Origin: Nocardia terpenica | Lineage (GTDB): Bacteria; Actinomycetota; Actinomycetes; Mycobacteriales; Mycobacteriaceae | Assembly: GCF_013186535.1 (NCBI RefSeq) | Contig: NZ_JABMCZ010000003.1 | Coordinates: forward strand, 1,984,001-2,048,000 | Length of the DNA stretch: 64,000 nt | Reading direction: 5' to 3' | Shown: piece after piece, positions 42,389-51,401 of the stretch | Numbering within the stretch: the first letter of the stretch is position 1 | How the letters are laid out: every line of letters starts with the position of its first letter | Translations under genes and position numbers: made by a program | The notes under the pieces: generated by a model | The model's database searches: none | Told to the model about the DNA's origin: nothing | The model's input: the letters and a program-made list of their open reading frames with translations, nothing else

Positions 42389-43195
42389 ATGCCCGCACTG
42401 CCGGATTGGTCGCCCGATGACATCGACCCGAATGTTCCCAGCTCGGCCCGCATGTACGACTACGTGCTGGGTGGATTCGCCAACTTCGAGGTCGATCGCA
42501 AGTTGGCGGAGTGGGTCATGGCCACCATGCCGGAGGTCGTCCAGGGCGCTCGCCGCAATCGCGCGTTCCTGCGCCGCCTGGTCACCTTCCTCGTCGAGGA
42601 GGCGGGCATCGATCAGTTCCTCGATCTCGGCTCGGGCGTTCCGACGGTGGGAAACGTGCACGAGATCGCGCAGCGGCTGCGGCCCGACGCGCGGGTCGCC
42701 TATGTCGACATCGATCCGGTCGCGGTGGCGGCCAGCCGGGATCTGTTGGCGGACAATCCCATAGCCACGGCCGTGCGCGCCGATCTGACCGACGTCGAGG
42801 CGATCCTCGCCGATCCGGAGATCGTCGCGCTGCTCGACCTCACCCGGCCGGTGGCCGTGCTGATGGTGTCGGTGCTGCACTTCGTTCCCGAATCGGCGGA
42901 CCCGGACGGGGTGATCGCCCGGCTACGCGCGGCCATGGCGCCGGGCAGCTACCTGGCCATCTCGCATTTCAGCCATGGCAGCCGGGAGGGCGACGCGGAC
43001 CGGATCGTCGCCATGTCGCGCCAGACGCCTACCACCACGACACCGCGCACCCGCGATCGGATCGAGGCCCTGTTCCGCGGTTTCACCCTGCTGCCTCCCG
43101 GTGTCGTCGACGTATCCCGGTGGCGGCCGGACGACGACGAGACGGACCCGGACGAGTTCTCGGGCTGGTACGGCGGCGTGGGCGTACGCGCTTGA
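42389..43195 (+). CDS. SAM-dependent methyltransferase (DUF574)
   Basis: 268 residues. PSSARMYDYVLGGFANFEVD is the N-terminal signature of the DUF574 group, FLDLGSGVPTVGNVHEIAQ the SAM-binding glycine loop, and VAYVDIDPVAVAASRDLL the acidic loop. The family is expanded in Nocardia and Streptomyces; substrates are mostly unknown. The start could also be ATG 42377. Divergent from the carboxypeptidase gene. Confidence 0.88.
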   Translation: MPALPDWSPDDIDPNVPSSARMYDYVLGGFANFEVDRKLAEWVMATMPEVVQGARRNRAFLRRLVTFLVEEAGIDQFLDLGSGVPTVGNVHEIAQRLRPDARVAYVDIDPVAVAASRDLLADNPIATAVRADLTDVEAILADPEIVALLDLTRPVAVLMVSVLHFVPESADPDGVIARLRAAMAPGSYLAISHFSHGSREGDADRIVAMSRQTPTTTTPRTRDRIEALFRGFTLLPPGVVDVSRWRPDDDETDPDEFSGWYGGVGVRA

Positions 43196-43262
43196 TGCGT
43201 GTGCGAAAAGGTGCGTGCACGCAATTTTAAGTCGTTCCGGAGCGTTCGGCGATGGCGTCGGT

Positions 43263-43859
43263 CTACTGTTGCGGCGGCTGCGCGAGCGGGGAGTTCAGTT
43301 TGTTGATCAGCCACCGGTTTCCGGACTTCTCCAGCCACATCACCATCGACAGCTGTCCCGGCTCGGGCTTGCCCTGGGTGCCGACGCTGGTGATCGTCTG
43401 GCCGATGACCACGATCGCCTCGGCCGAGTGGGCATCGCCGCTGCGAATGGCGCACTGGGTGTCGGTGACATGGGAATTCACCTGGCCCTGTTTCAACACG
43501 TCTCGTAAATCCCCGGTGGTGGATTCGAACTGCTTCTTCCAGTCGCCCGTGGCCCCGCTCGATACCGCCGCGAAATATGCGTCCAGATTTTTCGCATCGT
43601 AATTCGCCAGGATCGGGGCATAGGCGCAGGCTGCCAGCCGGGCCTCCTCCCGTGCATCCAGCAGGTCCCTGCTGTGCCGGTCCTGAAAATAGAAGTACAC
43701 GTTGCTGCCGATCAGCGCTGCGGCCGCCACGATCACTCCCGCAGCAACCGCCAACCCGCGTCGCCCTAATCGGCGCAGCCTGCCCTTCGAATCATCCACT
43801 ACATCAACGGCATCCGACTGCGCATCGGACTCATCGGCTTCTATCGTCGTGTCGCTCAT
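43263..43859 (-). CDS. Mce-associated membrane protein
   Basis: 198 residues: an acidic cytoplasmic N-terminus, one membrane segment (LAVAAGVIVAAAALIGSNVY), and an outer domain with LDAREEARLAACAYAPILAN and MVMWLEKSGNRWLINKLNSP, as in Mas proteins and OmamA that stabilise Mce transporters. Last gene of the mce operon, 12 bases after mceF. Most mce operons end with two such genes; only one is seen here. Confidence 0.85.
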   Translation of the reverse strand: MSDTTIEADESDAQSDAVDVVDDSKGRLRRLGRRGLAVAAGVIVAAAALIGSNVYFYFQDRHSRDLLDAREEARLAACAYAPILANYDAKNLDAYFAAVSSGATGDWKKQFESTTGDLRDVLKQGQVNSHVTDTQCAIRSGDAHSAEAIVVIGQTITSVGTQGKPEPGQLSMVMWLEKSGNRWLINKLNSPLAQPPQQ

Positions 43860-43871
43860 GGCATTCCACTC

Positions 43872-45050
43872 CTATCGCCCAGGAATCGGATCGGACAGTT
43901 CATTTCCCGTCACCCCCGGCGGCGCGGTCGTCCCGTTGTCGGGAACGTCCGGCCGCGGCGCATCGGCGGCGCCCCGCACCTGTAATGCCGGATCGTCGGT
44001 GACGCAGTAGTTGTAGAGCCGAACCCGCGTATCGCTGGTCCGTACCGTCGGGACCACGGGAATCGTGTTGTAGTCGCAGGTCGGCCGGGGCCAGATGTCG
44101 ACCAGGGTGTGGTAACTCCCGTCGTGGGCCGGAATGCCCAGCGCCCGTGAGCCTTCGCGCAGCGCGGGGAACAGGGCCTCGATGGCGGGCTGGCGCAGCT
44201 TGGCGGCCTTGGTGATGGCGACGAAGTTGGTGACCAGATCCGTGAGCGGGTCCTGATTGCGGGTCACGAAGTCCCCGAACAGCGCCAGCTGGCCCGGCCC
44301 CCGCTCGAGCAGCTGCCGCACCTCCTGATCGGCCGCGGTCGCCTGCTGGAACAGCGCGGTACCGGCGGCGGTCAACTTCCCCAGGTCCGGCTGGGCGTGC
44401 GCGGTGGTACCGGCGATCACCTCCAGGTTCTCCAGCAGCTGCCGCGTCTGCGGCAGCAGATCGGTCAGGCCCGACATGGCCCGGCTGATCCCGGAAATCA
44501 TGTCGCGCAACCGATCCGGGCCACCGGCGAGCGCCCTGTCCAGCTCGTCGATGATCACGTCGAGCCGCTGCGGATTCAGCCCGCCGATCAACCCGCTCAT
44601 ATCGCTCAGCACCGACTGCACGCTGACCGGGCTGCTGGTGCGCGACCGATCCACCACCGCGCCGTCGCCGAGATACGGTCCCGAGTCCGAGTCGGGCCGG
44701 AAGTCCAGATACTGCTCCCCGGCGGCCGACAGCCGCCCCACGGCCACCGTCCCGCCCACGGGAATCCGTGCGCTGTCGCCGATTTCGGCGATCGCGGCGA
44801 CACCGTCCCCGGACACCCGCACCTCGCGCACCCGCCCGACCCGCGTGCCCCGGAAGGTGACGTCGTTGCCGGGCAGCAGCCCACCGGAGGAGGCGAATTC
44901 CACCGTGACGGTGTAGGTGTGGCGGAACGGGGAGAAGCGCAGCACCGACCCGCCCAGATATCCGGCCCCCACCAGCAGCACCACGATCAGCCCGATATTG
45001 GCGACGGCGATCCGATGCCGAACCACCCACCGCCACAGCGGCGGATTCAT
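43872..45050 (-). CDS. mceF: Mce family protein MceF
   Basis: 392 residues. One N-terminal membrane segment (NIGLIVVLLVGAGYLGGSVL), then the MCE domain (VEFASSGGLLPGNDVTFRGT; RVGRVREVRVSGDG), a long helical region and a Pro/Thr-rich C-terminal tail. As the sixth MCE protein it contributes to the hexameric tunnel that carries lipids from the outer envelope to YrbE. Overlaps mceE by four bases. Confidence 0.9.
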   Translation of the reverse strand: MNPPLWRWVVRHRIAVANIGLIVVLLVGAGYLGGSVLRFSPFRHTYTVTVEFASSGGLLPGNDVTFRGTRVGRVREVRVSGDGVAAIAEIGDSARIPVGGTVAVGRLSAAGEQYLDFRPDSDSGPYLGDGAVVDRSRTSSPVSVQSVLSDMSGLIGGLNPQRLDVIIDELDRALAGGPDRLRDMISGISRAMSGLTDLLPQTRQLLENLEVIAGTTAHAQPDLGKLTAAGTALFQQATAADQEVRQLLERGPGQLALFGDFVTRNQDPLTDLVTNFVAITKAAKLRQPAIEALFPALREGSRALGIPAHDGSYHTLVDIWPRPTCDYNTIPVVPTVRTSDTRVRLYNYCVTDDPALQVRGAADAPRPDVPDNGTTAPPGVTGNELSDPIPGR

Positions 45051-46165
45051 CGCCCACCCCCGGGCGGCGGTGGCTGCGGCGGGCTCACCAGCCGCCCGAA
45101 CACCTTCGCCAGCACCTGCGCGAGGCTGCCGACGAAGGCCGGTACGTCGCCCGGTTCCGGCGGCCTGCTGCCGTGCGGATCGGTGAGCGCCCCGATATCG
45201 AGATACGACAGCGTGGCCGCCACCGCCAGCGCCGGTCCCTTCAGGCTGGCCATCATGCCCGGATACACCCGGTGGATCCCGTCCAGCGTCCCGCCCAGAT
45301 TGTCGCCCATCCGCGTGAATCCGGACATCAGCTGCTCGATGCTGTCGAACAGGTGCAGGAACTGCGGCCCGGTGGTGTCGGTGAAGTCGCCGAGCGCCGC
45401 CATCGTCAGCGACACCTTGTGCAGTAGGTCCACGATCCGCTGATTGTTCTCCTGCGTCAGGCCCAGCAGCTGCGGGAAGGTGTCGGCCGCCGCCCCCAGT
45501 TCCGTTTTGCGCCTGGCCAATTCGCCCGACAGCGCGTTCAAACCGGACAGGGTGCTGTCGATGTCGCCGGTCCGGTCGTTCAATGCCGTGATCACGTCGG
45601 TCATCTCGGTGATCAGGTGCGCGAGTTCCGGTGCGCGACCGGCGAACATCGAATTCAGCTGCGTGGTGAGCTGCGCCGCCTGATTCAGCCCGCCGCCGTT
45701 CACCAGCATCGAGACCGACATCATCAGCTGCTCGACCGAGGCGGCCGTGGCGGTGTGCCCGACGTCGATGGTGTCGCCCGGCCGAAGCGGTTGTCCCGCT
45801 TCCTGATTCGACGGCAGCGTGACCGCCACGAACACATCGCCCAGTGGCGTGGCCTGGCGCAGCTCCGCGGTCGTGCCGCGCGGCAACCGGATATCGTCGC
45901 GGATCCGCATTTCCACGTCGGCGAGGAAATCGGTGGTGGTGATCCGGGTGACGGTGCCGATCTCGGTGCCGCCGATCGTGACGTGCGCGTGGTCGGGCAG
46001 GTTCAGCGCGTCCCGGAACACGGCGTGCAGCGGGTATCCGGGGCCGCCGATCCCAGGTTTGGGCATCGGCAGCGTATCCACCGTGACCGCGCAGCCCGCC
46101 GTGCTCACCAGCACCGCCGCCAGGGTGGCGGTGAGAGTCGTTGCCGCCCTGCGCCTGCCGCTCAT
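45047..46165 (-). CDS. mceE: Mce family lipoprotein MceE
   Basis: 372 residues from ATG 46165. LAAVLVSTAGCAVTVDTLPM is a lipoprotein signal, matching the usual lipoprotein identity of MceE (LprK). The MCE domain has HAVFRDALNLPDHAHVTIGG and GTEIGTVTRITTTDFLADVE; a proline/glycine end (PPQPPPPGGGR) closes it. Overlaps the genes on both sides by four bases. Confidence 0.92.
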   Translation of the reverse strand: MSGRRRAATTLTATLAAVLVSTAGCAVTVDTLPMPKPGIGGPGYPLHAVFRDALNLPDHAHVTIGGTEIGTVTRITTTDFLADVEMRIRDDIRLPRGTTAELRQATPLGDVFVAVTLPSNQEAGQPLRPGDTIDVGHTATAASVEQLMMSVSMLVNGGGLNQAAQLTTQLNSMFAGRAPELAHLITEMTDVITALNDRTGDIDSTLSGLNALSGELARRKTELGAAADTFPQLLGLTQENNQRIVDLLHKVSLTMAALGDFTDTTGPQFLHLFDSIEQLMSGFTRMGDNLGGTLDGIHRVYPGMMASLKGPALAVAATLSYLDIGALTDPHGSRPPEPGDVPAFVGSLAQVLAKVFGRLVSPPQPPPPGGGR

Positions 46166-47268
46166 TTCCGCCCCTCGATGCCGAGCAGCGCGGCGGTGAG
46201 CCCGAAGTCGGGCCCCATGTCGGCGATCTTGCCGGTGCGGCAGCCGTCCAGGCGCAGCATCACCCGCTCGCAGAAGGTCGACAGCGCCTCGCCGTCGAGA
46301 ATCGTCTTGTCGAACAGCCCGTGCAGGCGCAGCGCACCGGCCTCCCGGCTGGTGGCATTGGACAGGTTTTGGAACAGCAGCGGCGTCACATCGGTGATCT
46401 CGGTGAGATTGCGGGCATTCGCGCGCATCTGCGCGGTGATGGCGACGAAGCGTTGCAGCGCTCCCGCCAGCTGATCCCTGTTCTGCCCCACCAGGGTTGC
46501 GGTGTCGGTGACGAACGCGTCGAGCTGGGTGAGCACCGCTTGCAGGCCGGGCGCCTGCGCCCCCAGGAGGTCGACCAGCTGCGTGAGCCGCCCGCTGAAA
46601 TCCCTGACGGTCTGGTCGTTGTCGGCGATGATCTGGGTGATCTCGTTGAGTTTCACCACCGCGTCGGAGATCTGATCCTTGTTGGCGAGGGTGGTGCGGA
46701 ATGCCGACGACAGCGAGTCCAGCGTCTCGCGCAGCCGATCGCCGTTGCCGTTCAGCAGCGGGAACAGCACTCGGCTGGCCATCGGCCCGGTCTGGTTGTC
46801 GCCCTTCAGCGCCGCGCCGAGCTGATCGAAGGTTTGCAGGATGCGATCCAGCTCGACGGGAGTCCTGGTGCGCGGCAACGGAATATGGGAACCGTCGGTC
46901 ATGCTCGGCCCGGTTCCGGAGTAGGCGGGGAACAATTCGACATGACGATTGGTGATCAGCTGCGGATTCACCAGCGCCGCCATGGCATCGGGCGCGATCT
47001 TCACCCCGGCGTCGAGCAGCATGGTCACCTGCACATAGCTGCCCTTGGCCTCGATCGTGTCGACCTTCCCGACGGGTACGCCCAGCACATCGACCTCGTT
47101 CCCGGCATACAACCCGGCCACATTCTCGAAATCCGCGCTGAGGTGCAGATGGTCGCCGAGGTACTGGCCGGGCAGCGCGGTCATGCTCGCGGGCAGCAGC
47201 CCACATCCGGTGGCCAGTGCGGTAATCCAGCACAGCGAAATAAGTTTCAGCAGTCGACGAATGGTCAT
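46162..47268 (-). CDS. mceD: Mce family protein MceD
   Basis: 368 residues from ATG 47268, which overlaps the mceC stop by one base (TGATG). The signal segment LLKLISLCWITALATGCGLL has a lipobox-like ATGC. HLSADFENVAGLYAGNEVDV and PVGKVDTIEAKGSYVQVTML are the MCE domain. A long coiled helical part follows with ADNDQTVRDFSGRLTQLVDL. Confidence 0.9.
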   Translation of the reverse strand: MTIRRLLKLISLCWITALATGCGLLPASMTALPGQYLGDHLHLSADFENVAGLYAGNEVDVLGVPVGKVDTIEAKGSYVQVTMLLDAGVKIAPDAMAALVNPQLITNRHVELFPAYSGTGPSMTDGSHIPLPRTRTPVELDRILQTFDQLGAALKGDNQTGPMASRVLFPLLNGNGDRLRETLDSLSSAFRTTLANKDQISDAVVKLNEITQIIADNDQTVRDFSGRLTQLVDLLGAQAPGLQAVLTQLDAFVTDTATLVGQNRDQLAGALQRFVAITAQMRANARNLTEITDVTPLLFQNLSNATSREAGALRLHGLFDKTILDGEALSTFCERVMLRLDGCRTGKIADMGPDFGLTAALLGIEGRK

Positions 47269-48269
47269 CAGTTGCACCCCTGGACCGCTCGCGCGAAGCA
47301 CAGCCAGTTGTCCGGGAAGATCCACGGGGCCCACACATCGCCGTACGGGCCGTTGCCGATCGCATTGGTGAACTGCCGCACCGCGACCGGCATGGTCTGG
47401 TACAGCCGGTCGAGGTTGTCCTTGTTCTTGGTCAGGCCCTCGGACATGGTGTTCAGGTCGGCGATGAGCGGGGACAGCCGGTCCTTGTTCTGCAATCCCA
47501 TGTCCTGCAACAGCTTCGACAGCTGCGCCACATTGTCGAGCAGCTGCTTCAGCAGGGTCTCCCGCTGCTGCACCGCGTCGCCGATCGCGGCGCCCCGGGT
47601 CAACAGCAGCAGCACACTGTTGCGATTGTCCGACGCCAGTGTCGCCACCTGGTCCATGTTCTTCAGCAGGCTGTCGACCTCGTCGCGGCGGTCGTCGATC
47701 ACCTTGGCCAGCGCGCCGATGCTGTTGAGCGCCTGCACCGCGAGCTGCGGCGAATCACCCATCTGCCGGTCGAGCGTGTCCAGCGCCGCGCGCAGCTTGC
47801 CCGGGTCGATGCGCTCGATCCGCTCGAAGGAGTTCTTGTACTGCGGATCCTGGATCACCTTGCCCAGGTTGTAGGGGACCTCGGTGTGGTCGAGGCGAAT
47901 AGTGTTGTCCGGCAGTCCCTTTCCATTGCCGGGCGTCAGATCGACATGCAGCCGACCGAGAATCGTGGACAGTTTGATCGCCGCCCGCGCGTCCGGGCCC
48001 AGGCGCAGATCGCGGCGCACCGCGAAATCCGCCACCACCCTGGGGCCGTCGAGCCGGACGGCCCGCACCGTGCCCACCTCGATCCCGGACACGTCGACCG
48101 TCGCGCCCGCGCGCAGCCCGGCGGCCTGCGCGAACTCGGCGTGCATCGTCTTGTCGCCCACCCGAGCCTGGACGAGCACGCTGGACCCGGCCAGCAGCAC
48201 CACCACGAATCCGGCCGCGAACACACCCAGCCGCAGCGGCCGATTGCGCAGGAACCCGGGCACTCTCAC
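47268..48269 (-). CDS. mceC: Mce family protein MceC
   Basis: 333 residues from GTG 48269, chosen because it overlaps the mceB stop (GTGA) and directly precedes the membrane segment LGVFAAGFVVVLLAGSSVLV. The MCE domain is EFAQAAGLRAGATVDVSGIE with VGTVRAVRLDG. The C-terminus ends WLCFARAVQGCN, giving two cysteines as in other MceC/B proteins. Longer upstream frame rejected. Confidence 0.9.
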   Translation of the reverse strand: MRVPGFLRNRPLRLGVFAAGFVVVLLAGSSVLVQARVGDKTMHAEFAQAAGLRAGATVDVSGIEVGTVRAVRLDGPRVVADFAVRRDLRLGPDARAAIKLSTILGRLHVDLTPGNGKGLPDNTIRLDHTEVPYNLGKVIQDPQYKNSFERIERIDPGKLRAALDTLDRQMGDSPQLAVQALNSIGALAKVIDDRRDEVDSLLKNMDQVATLASDNRNSVLLLLTRGAAIGDAVQQRETLLKQLLDNVAQLSKLLQDMGLQNKDRLSPLIADLNTMSEGLTKNKDNLDRLYQTMPVAVRQFTNAIGNGPYGDVWAPWIFPDNWLCFARAVQGCN

Positions 48270-49279
48270 CGGCACACCTCCGATTGCGAATTCCCGCCGA
48301 CCTGGGAGAACAGCCCCGGCGGCAGCAGCACACCCCACAGCGACACATCCAGGCGGCAGATGTAGGCATTGCCGTACGCGCCGTAGCTGGTCATGCGGGC
48401 GACACCATTGAGCATGGCGGGCAATTCGACCGCCGCCCGGTCCATCGACGCCCCGTTGGCCAGCAGCAGCGCCACCCCGCTCGAGGCATCGGCCTGCGCC
48501 TGCACCAGGTTCGGCTGCACGGCCGCAAGGAGATTCAGCAGCGAGCCGGTCGAGGTGGAGACCCGGTCGACGGAGCTCTTCAGCGACTCGCCCTGCGCGT
48601 ACAGGCCGTCGGTCAGCGAACGCGCCTGGGTGATCAGGGTTTCCAGCTCGGTGCCGCGATGCGCGAGACCGCCGATCACGCTGCTGAGATTGGACACCAC
48701 ATCGCCGAGGATCTTGTCGCGCTGCCCGAAGGTGTCCGCGAGCCGGGCGGCCTGGGTGATGAGCGCCGCGAGCGACACCTGATTACCCTGCAACGCCTGA
48801 ATCAGCGTCTCGGACAGGGAATTGATCTGATCGGGTTGCAGCACCGAGAACAGCGGCTCGAACCCGGACAGCAGCGCCGACACATCGAACGACGGCTCGG
48901 TGCGCTCCAGCGGAATCTGCGCCCCCGCCGCGACCACCTGCCCGGCATCGGCCCCGGGCACCAGCGCGACATACCGCTGCCCGATGAGGTTCTGATACCG
49001 CACCAGCGCCTTCGTCGTGGTCGTGAAGTGCTGATCCGCCCGGATCCGAAAATCCACGCGCGCTTTGTAATCCCCCGCAAAATCGATCCTGTCGACCCGC
49101 CCGACCCGCACCCCCGCCATCCGCACGTCATCCCCGACCCGCAGCCCCAGCACATCGGAGAAGATCGCCGAATACGAATCCGTCCGGCCCGGCGCCGACC
49201 GTTGCAACGTGGACCAGATGGCATACGTGAGCACCACCGCCACCACTGAGAAGAGCGCGAACCCGATGCGGGCCTTCAT
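48266..49279 (-). CDS. mceB: Mce family protein MceB
   Basis: 337 residues. FALFSVVAVVLTYAIWSTLQ is the anchor. AIFSDVLGLRVGDDVRMAGV with VGRVDRIDFAGDYKARVDFR is the MCE domain, LIGQRYVALVPG the conserved strand, and NAYICRLDVSLWGVLL the end. Overlaps mceA and mceC by four bases each. Confidence 0.92.
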   Translation of the reverse strand: MKARIGFALFSVVAVVLTYAIWSTLQRSAPGRTDSYSAIFSDVLGLRVGDDVRMAGVRVGRVDRIDFAGDYKARVDFRIRADQHFTTTTKALVRYQNLIGQRYVALVPGADAGQVVAAGAQIPLERTEPSFDVSALLSGFEPLFSVLQPDQINSLSETLIQALQGNQVSLAALITQAARLADTFGQRDKILGDVVSNLSSVIGGLAHRGTELETLITQARSLTDGLYAQGESLKSSVDRVSTSTGSLLNLLAAVQPNLVQAQADASSGVALLLANGASMDRAAVELPAMLNGVARMTSYGAYGNAYICRLDVSLWGVLLPPGLFSQVGGNSQSEVCR

Positions 49280-50526
49280 CTCCCACCCCCGGTGTTCCCG
49301 GTATGCGCCCCGGTGTTCCCGGCCTGCGCCCCGGTGTCCCCGGCCTGCTCGCCCCCATTGTTCCCGGCCTGCTCGCCCCCAGTGTTCCCGGCATGCTTTT
49401 GGCCGGGATCCGCCCCCTGCAACATCAACTGCGGCGGATAGACCTGTGGCGGAGCACTATTCGGCACACTCCCCCCACCACACCGCGGCCCGTACAGATC
49501 CCCGTAATGCGGACAATCCTTGGCCGTGTACTGCTGAAACGGCGTGAACGACACATCCATGGTCCACAACATCTGCCCGGAGGGCCCGAAGCGGAAGGTC
49601 TCGGCCAATCGGTGCAGCGCGGCATCGAGATTGGCGGCGGTATCGGGAATGGCGCTCGGGTCCTTCGCCAACCCGCCGAACAGCTGATCCAGCCCGGCCA
49701 CCAGGAACTTCCCCGAGTCCGGATTGCGGGCGAACAGGCTGTTGACGGCGTCGATCGTGCTGGTGCCGTTGGTGAGCAGCGTCTCCAGCTGCGCGCGGTG
49801 GTCGTTCAGGGTGCGGGCGGTGGTCACCGAATCCGAGAGCACCCCAACAAGTTCCGGCGCGGATTGGCTCAATGCGGTAGCGGCCCGGCCCAGATTGCCG
49901 AGCAGGTCGCCGATGCCGGGAATCGCATGCACCTGGGTGAGCCAGGTATCCAGCCGCTCGATCGTCGAACCCGGCACGCGCGCCGACGGATCCAGCGCCG
50001 CCGACAGGGTGGCCAGCACCCGCCCGAGCTTCTCCGGCTGGATATTCGCGAGCACGGTCCGCAGAATGTTCAGCGTCGTCTGCAACTGCACGGTTCCGGC
50101 GCCGGTGTCCTCCGCGATCACCGTCCCGGCCTGCAATGTCCCGGTCGATGGGCCGTTGTCGACCAGTTCCACGGCGGTGACACCGAAGATATTGTTCGGA
50201 ATCACCCGCGCCCGCACATTCGACGGAATCGCCCCCACCACAGCGGGTTTGATATCCAGCGAAGCCCGCTGCCGCTCGCCCTTCGCGACCACCTGCACGC
50301 CCTCGACCGAACCCACCACCATGCCCCGGAACTTCACATCCGCATGCCCCGGCAGGCCGTCCCCGGTGGAGGTCAGCTCCGCGCTCACGATCACCTTGTC
50401 CTCGAAACGACCCGTGTAGCGCAGCGCGAGCAGATACAGCAGCAGCGCCAGCACGCACAGCATCGCCAGCCCGGCGAGGGTGAGTCGGCGGGCGCTCGGG
50501 CCGCGGCCACTGGGATCGAGTATCAC
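49276..50526 (-). CDS. mceA: Mce family protein MceA with repeat-derived tail
   Basis: 416 residues from GTG 50526. LAGLAMLCVLALLLYLLALR is the membrane anchor. VSAELTSTGDGLPGHADVKF with GMVVGSVEGVQVVAKGE is the MCE domain, NNIFGVTAVELVDNG the conserved strand, and CPHYGDLYGPRCGG lies near the natural end. After YPPQLMLQ the protein continues with GADPGQKHAGNTGGEQAG and more G/N/T/A-rich units, encoded by degenerate tandem copies of the dispersed palindrome. The tail is about 45 residues and should be extracellular and disordered. Confidence 0.9.
   Translation of the reverse strand: MILDPSGRGPSARRLTLAGLAMLCVLALLLYLLALRYTGRFEDKVIVSAELTSTGDGLPGHADVKFRGMVVGSVEGVQVVAKGERQRASLDIKPAVVGAIPSNVRARVIPNNIFGVTAVELVDNGPSTGTLQAGTVIAEDTGAGTVQLQTTLNILRTVLANIQPEKLGRVLATLSAALDPSARVPGSTIERLDTWLTQVHAIPGIGDLLGNLGRAATALSQSAPELVGVLSDSVTTARTLNDHRAQLETLLTNGTSTIDAVNSLFARNPDSGKFLVAGLDQLFGGLAKDPSAIPDTAANLDAALHRLAETFRFGPSGQMLWTMDVSFTPFQQYTAKDCPHYGDLYGPRCGGGSVPNSAPPQVYPPQLMLQGADPGQKHAGNTGGEQAGNNGGEQAGDTGAQAGNTGAHTGNTGGGR
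49291..49408. repeat. palindrome copy 11 with tandem half-units, inside mceA
   Basis: A full unit at 49386-49408 (arms TCCCGGC/GCCGGGA, loop ATGCTTTTG) is preceded by four degenerate half-units of 21-24 bases, each with a GTTCCCGG-like core followed by TGC and CCCC (49291-49385). The block is translated as part of MceA. Confidence 0.8.
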
Positions 50527-50534
50527 CGCCGCTC

Positions 50535-51398
50535 CTATCCCGAGATCCGGAAGCCGGGATCGATCCCCCAGATCGCCAGCGTGAGAAACAGATTCGTGAA
50601 CACCATGACGACGATCACCATTTTGATCGCGCGACCCGCCGCCATACCCACCCCCTCCGGACCGCCCGCCGCGGTGAATCCGTGATAGCACTGGATGAAC
50701 GACGAAAGCAGCACGAACACAACCACTTTGAGCAGCGAATAGAACACGTCCGGCCCGAGCAGGAACTGGAAGAAGTAGTGGTCGTAGGTCCCGGCGGAGG
50801 TGCCCCCGAGGAACAGCACGATCACCTTCGTCGCGAGATACGCCGCCGACAGCCCGACCGTGTACAGCGGCACGATCGTCAGCGTCGCCGCGATCATCCG
50901 GGTGCTCACCAGATACGGAAGCGGCCGGATGGCAAGCGATTCCAGCGCATCGATCTCCTCCGAGATCCGCATCGCCCCCAGCTGCGCGGTGAATCGGCAC
51001 CCGGCCTGAATGGCGAACGCCAGCGTGGCCAGGATCGGGGCCAGCTCGCGGGTGGTGGCGAAGCCGGAGATGGCGCCGGTGAGCGGGTTCATCGTCAGCA
51101 GATTCAGCGCCGTGTACGACTCCATCCCGACGATGATCCCGCCGAACGCGCACAGCACCAGCACCACGCCGACCGTGCCGCCGCCCACCACCAGCGAGCC
51201 GTTGCCCCAGCCGATATCGGCCACCAGCCGCGCCACTTCCTTGCGATAGTGCCGCAGCGCGAACGGTATCGCCCCGACCGCCTGGAAGAAGGTGATGGCC
51301 TGATGCCCCAGCCGCCGATTGGCCCGCACCGGCACCGCGACCACCCCGGCGGCCACCCGCACCGGTCGCAGCGCCGGGGGAGTGTAGGTGCTGCTCAT
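50535..51398 (-). CDS. yrbEB: YrbEB permease of Mce transporter
   Basis: 287 residues, five to six membrane segments. CRFTAQLGAMRISEEIDALE is the MlaE/YrbE signature containing the E-E-I-D-A-L-E coupling motif; FFQAVGAIPFALRHYRKEV and GMESYTALNLLTMNPLTGAI are also typical. With YrbEA it forms the membrane core of the lipid importer. It starts three bases after yrbEA and is followed after eight bases by mceA. The ATPase (Mkl/MceG) is normally encoded elsewhere and is absent here. Confidence 0.92.
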   Translation of the reverse strand: MSSTYTPPALRPVRVAAGVVAVPVRANRRLGHQAITFFQAVGAIPFALRHYRKEVARLVADIGWGNGSLVVGGGTVGVVLVLCAFGGIIVGMESYTALNLLTMNPLTGAISGFATTRELAPILATLAFAIQAGCRFTAQLGAMRISEEIDALESLAIRPLPYLVSTRMIAATLTIVPLYTVGLSAAYLATKVIVLFLGGTSAGTYDHYFFQFLLGPDVFYSLLKVVVFVLLSSFIQCYHGFTAAGGPEGVGMAAGRAIKMVIVVMVFTNLFLTLAIWGIDPGFRISG

Positions 51399-51401
51399 CG
51401 C

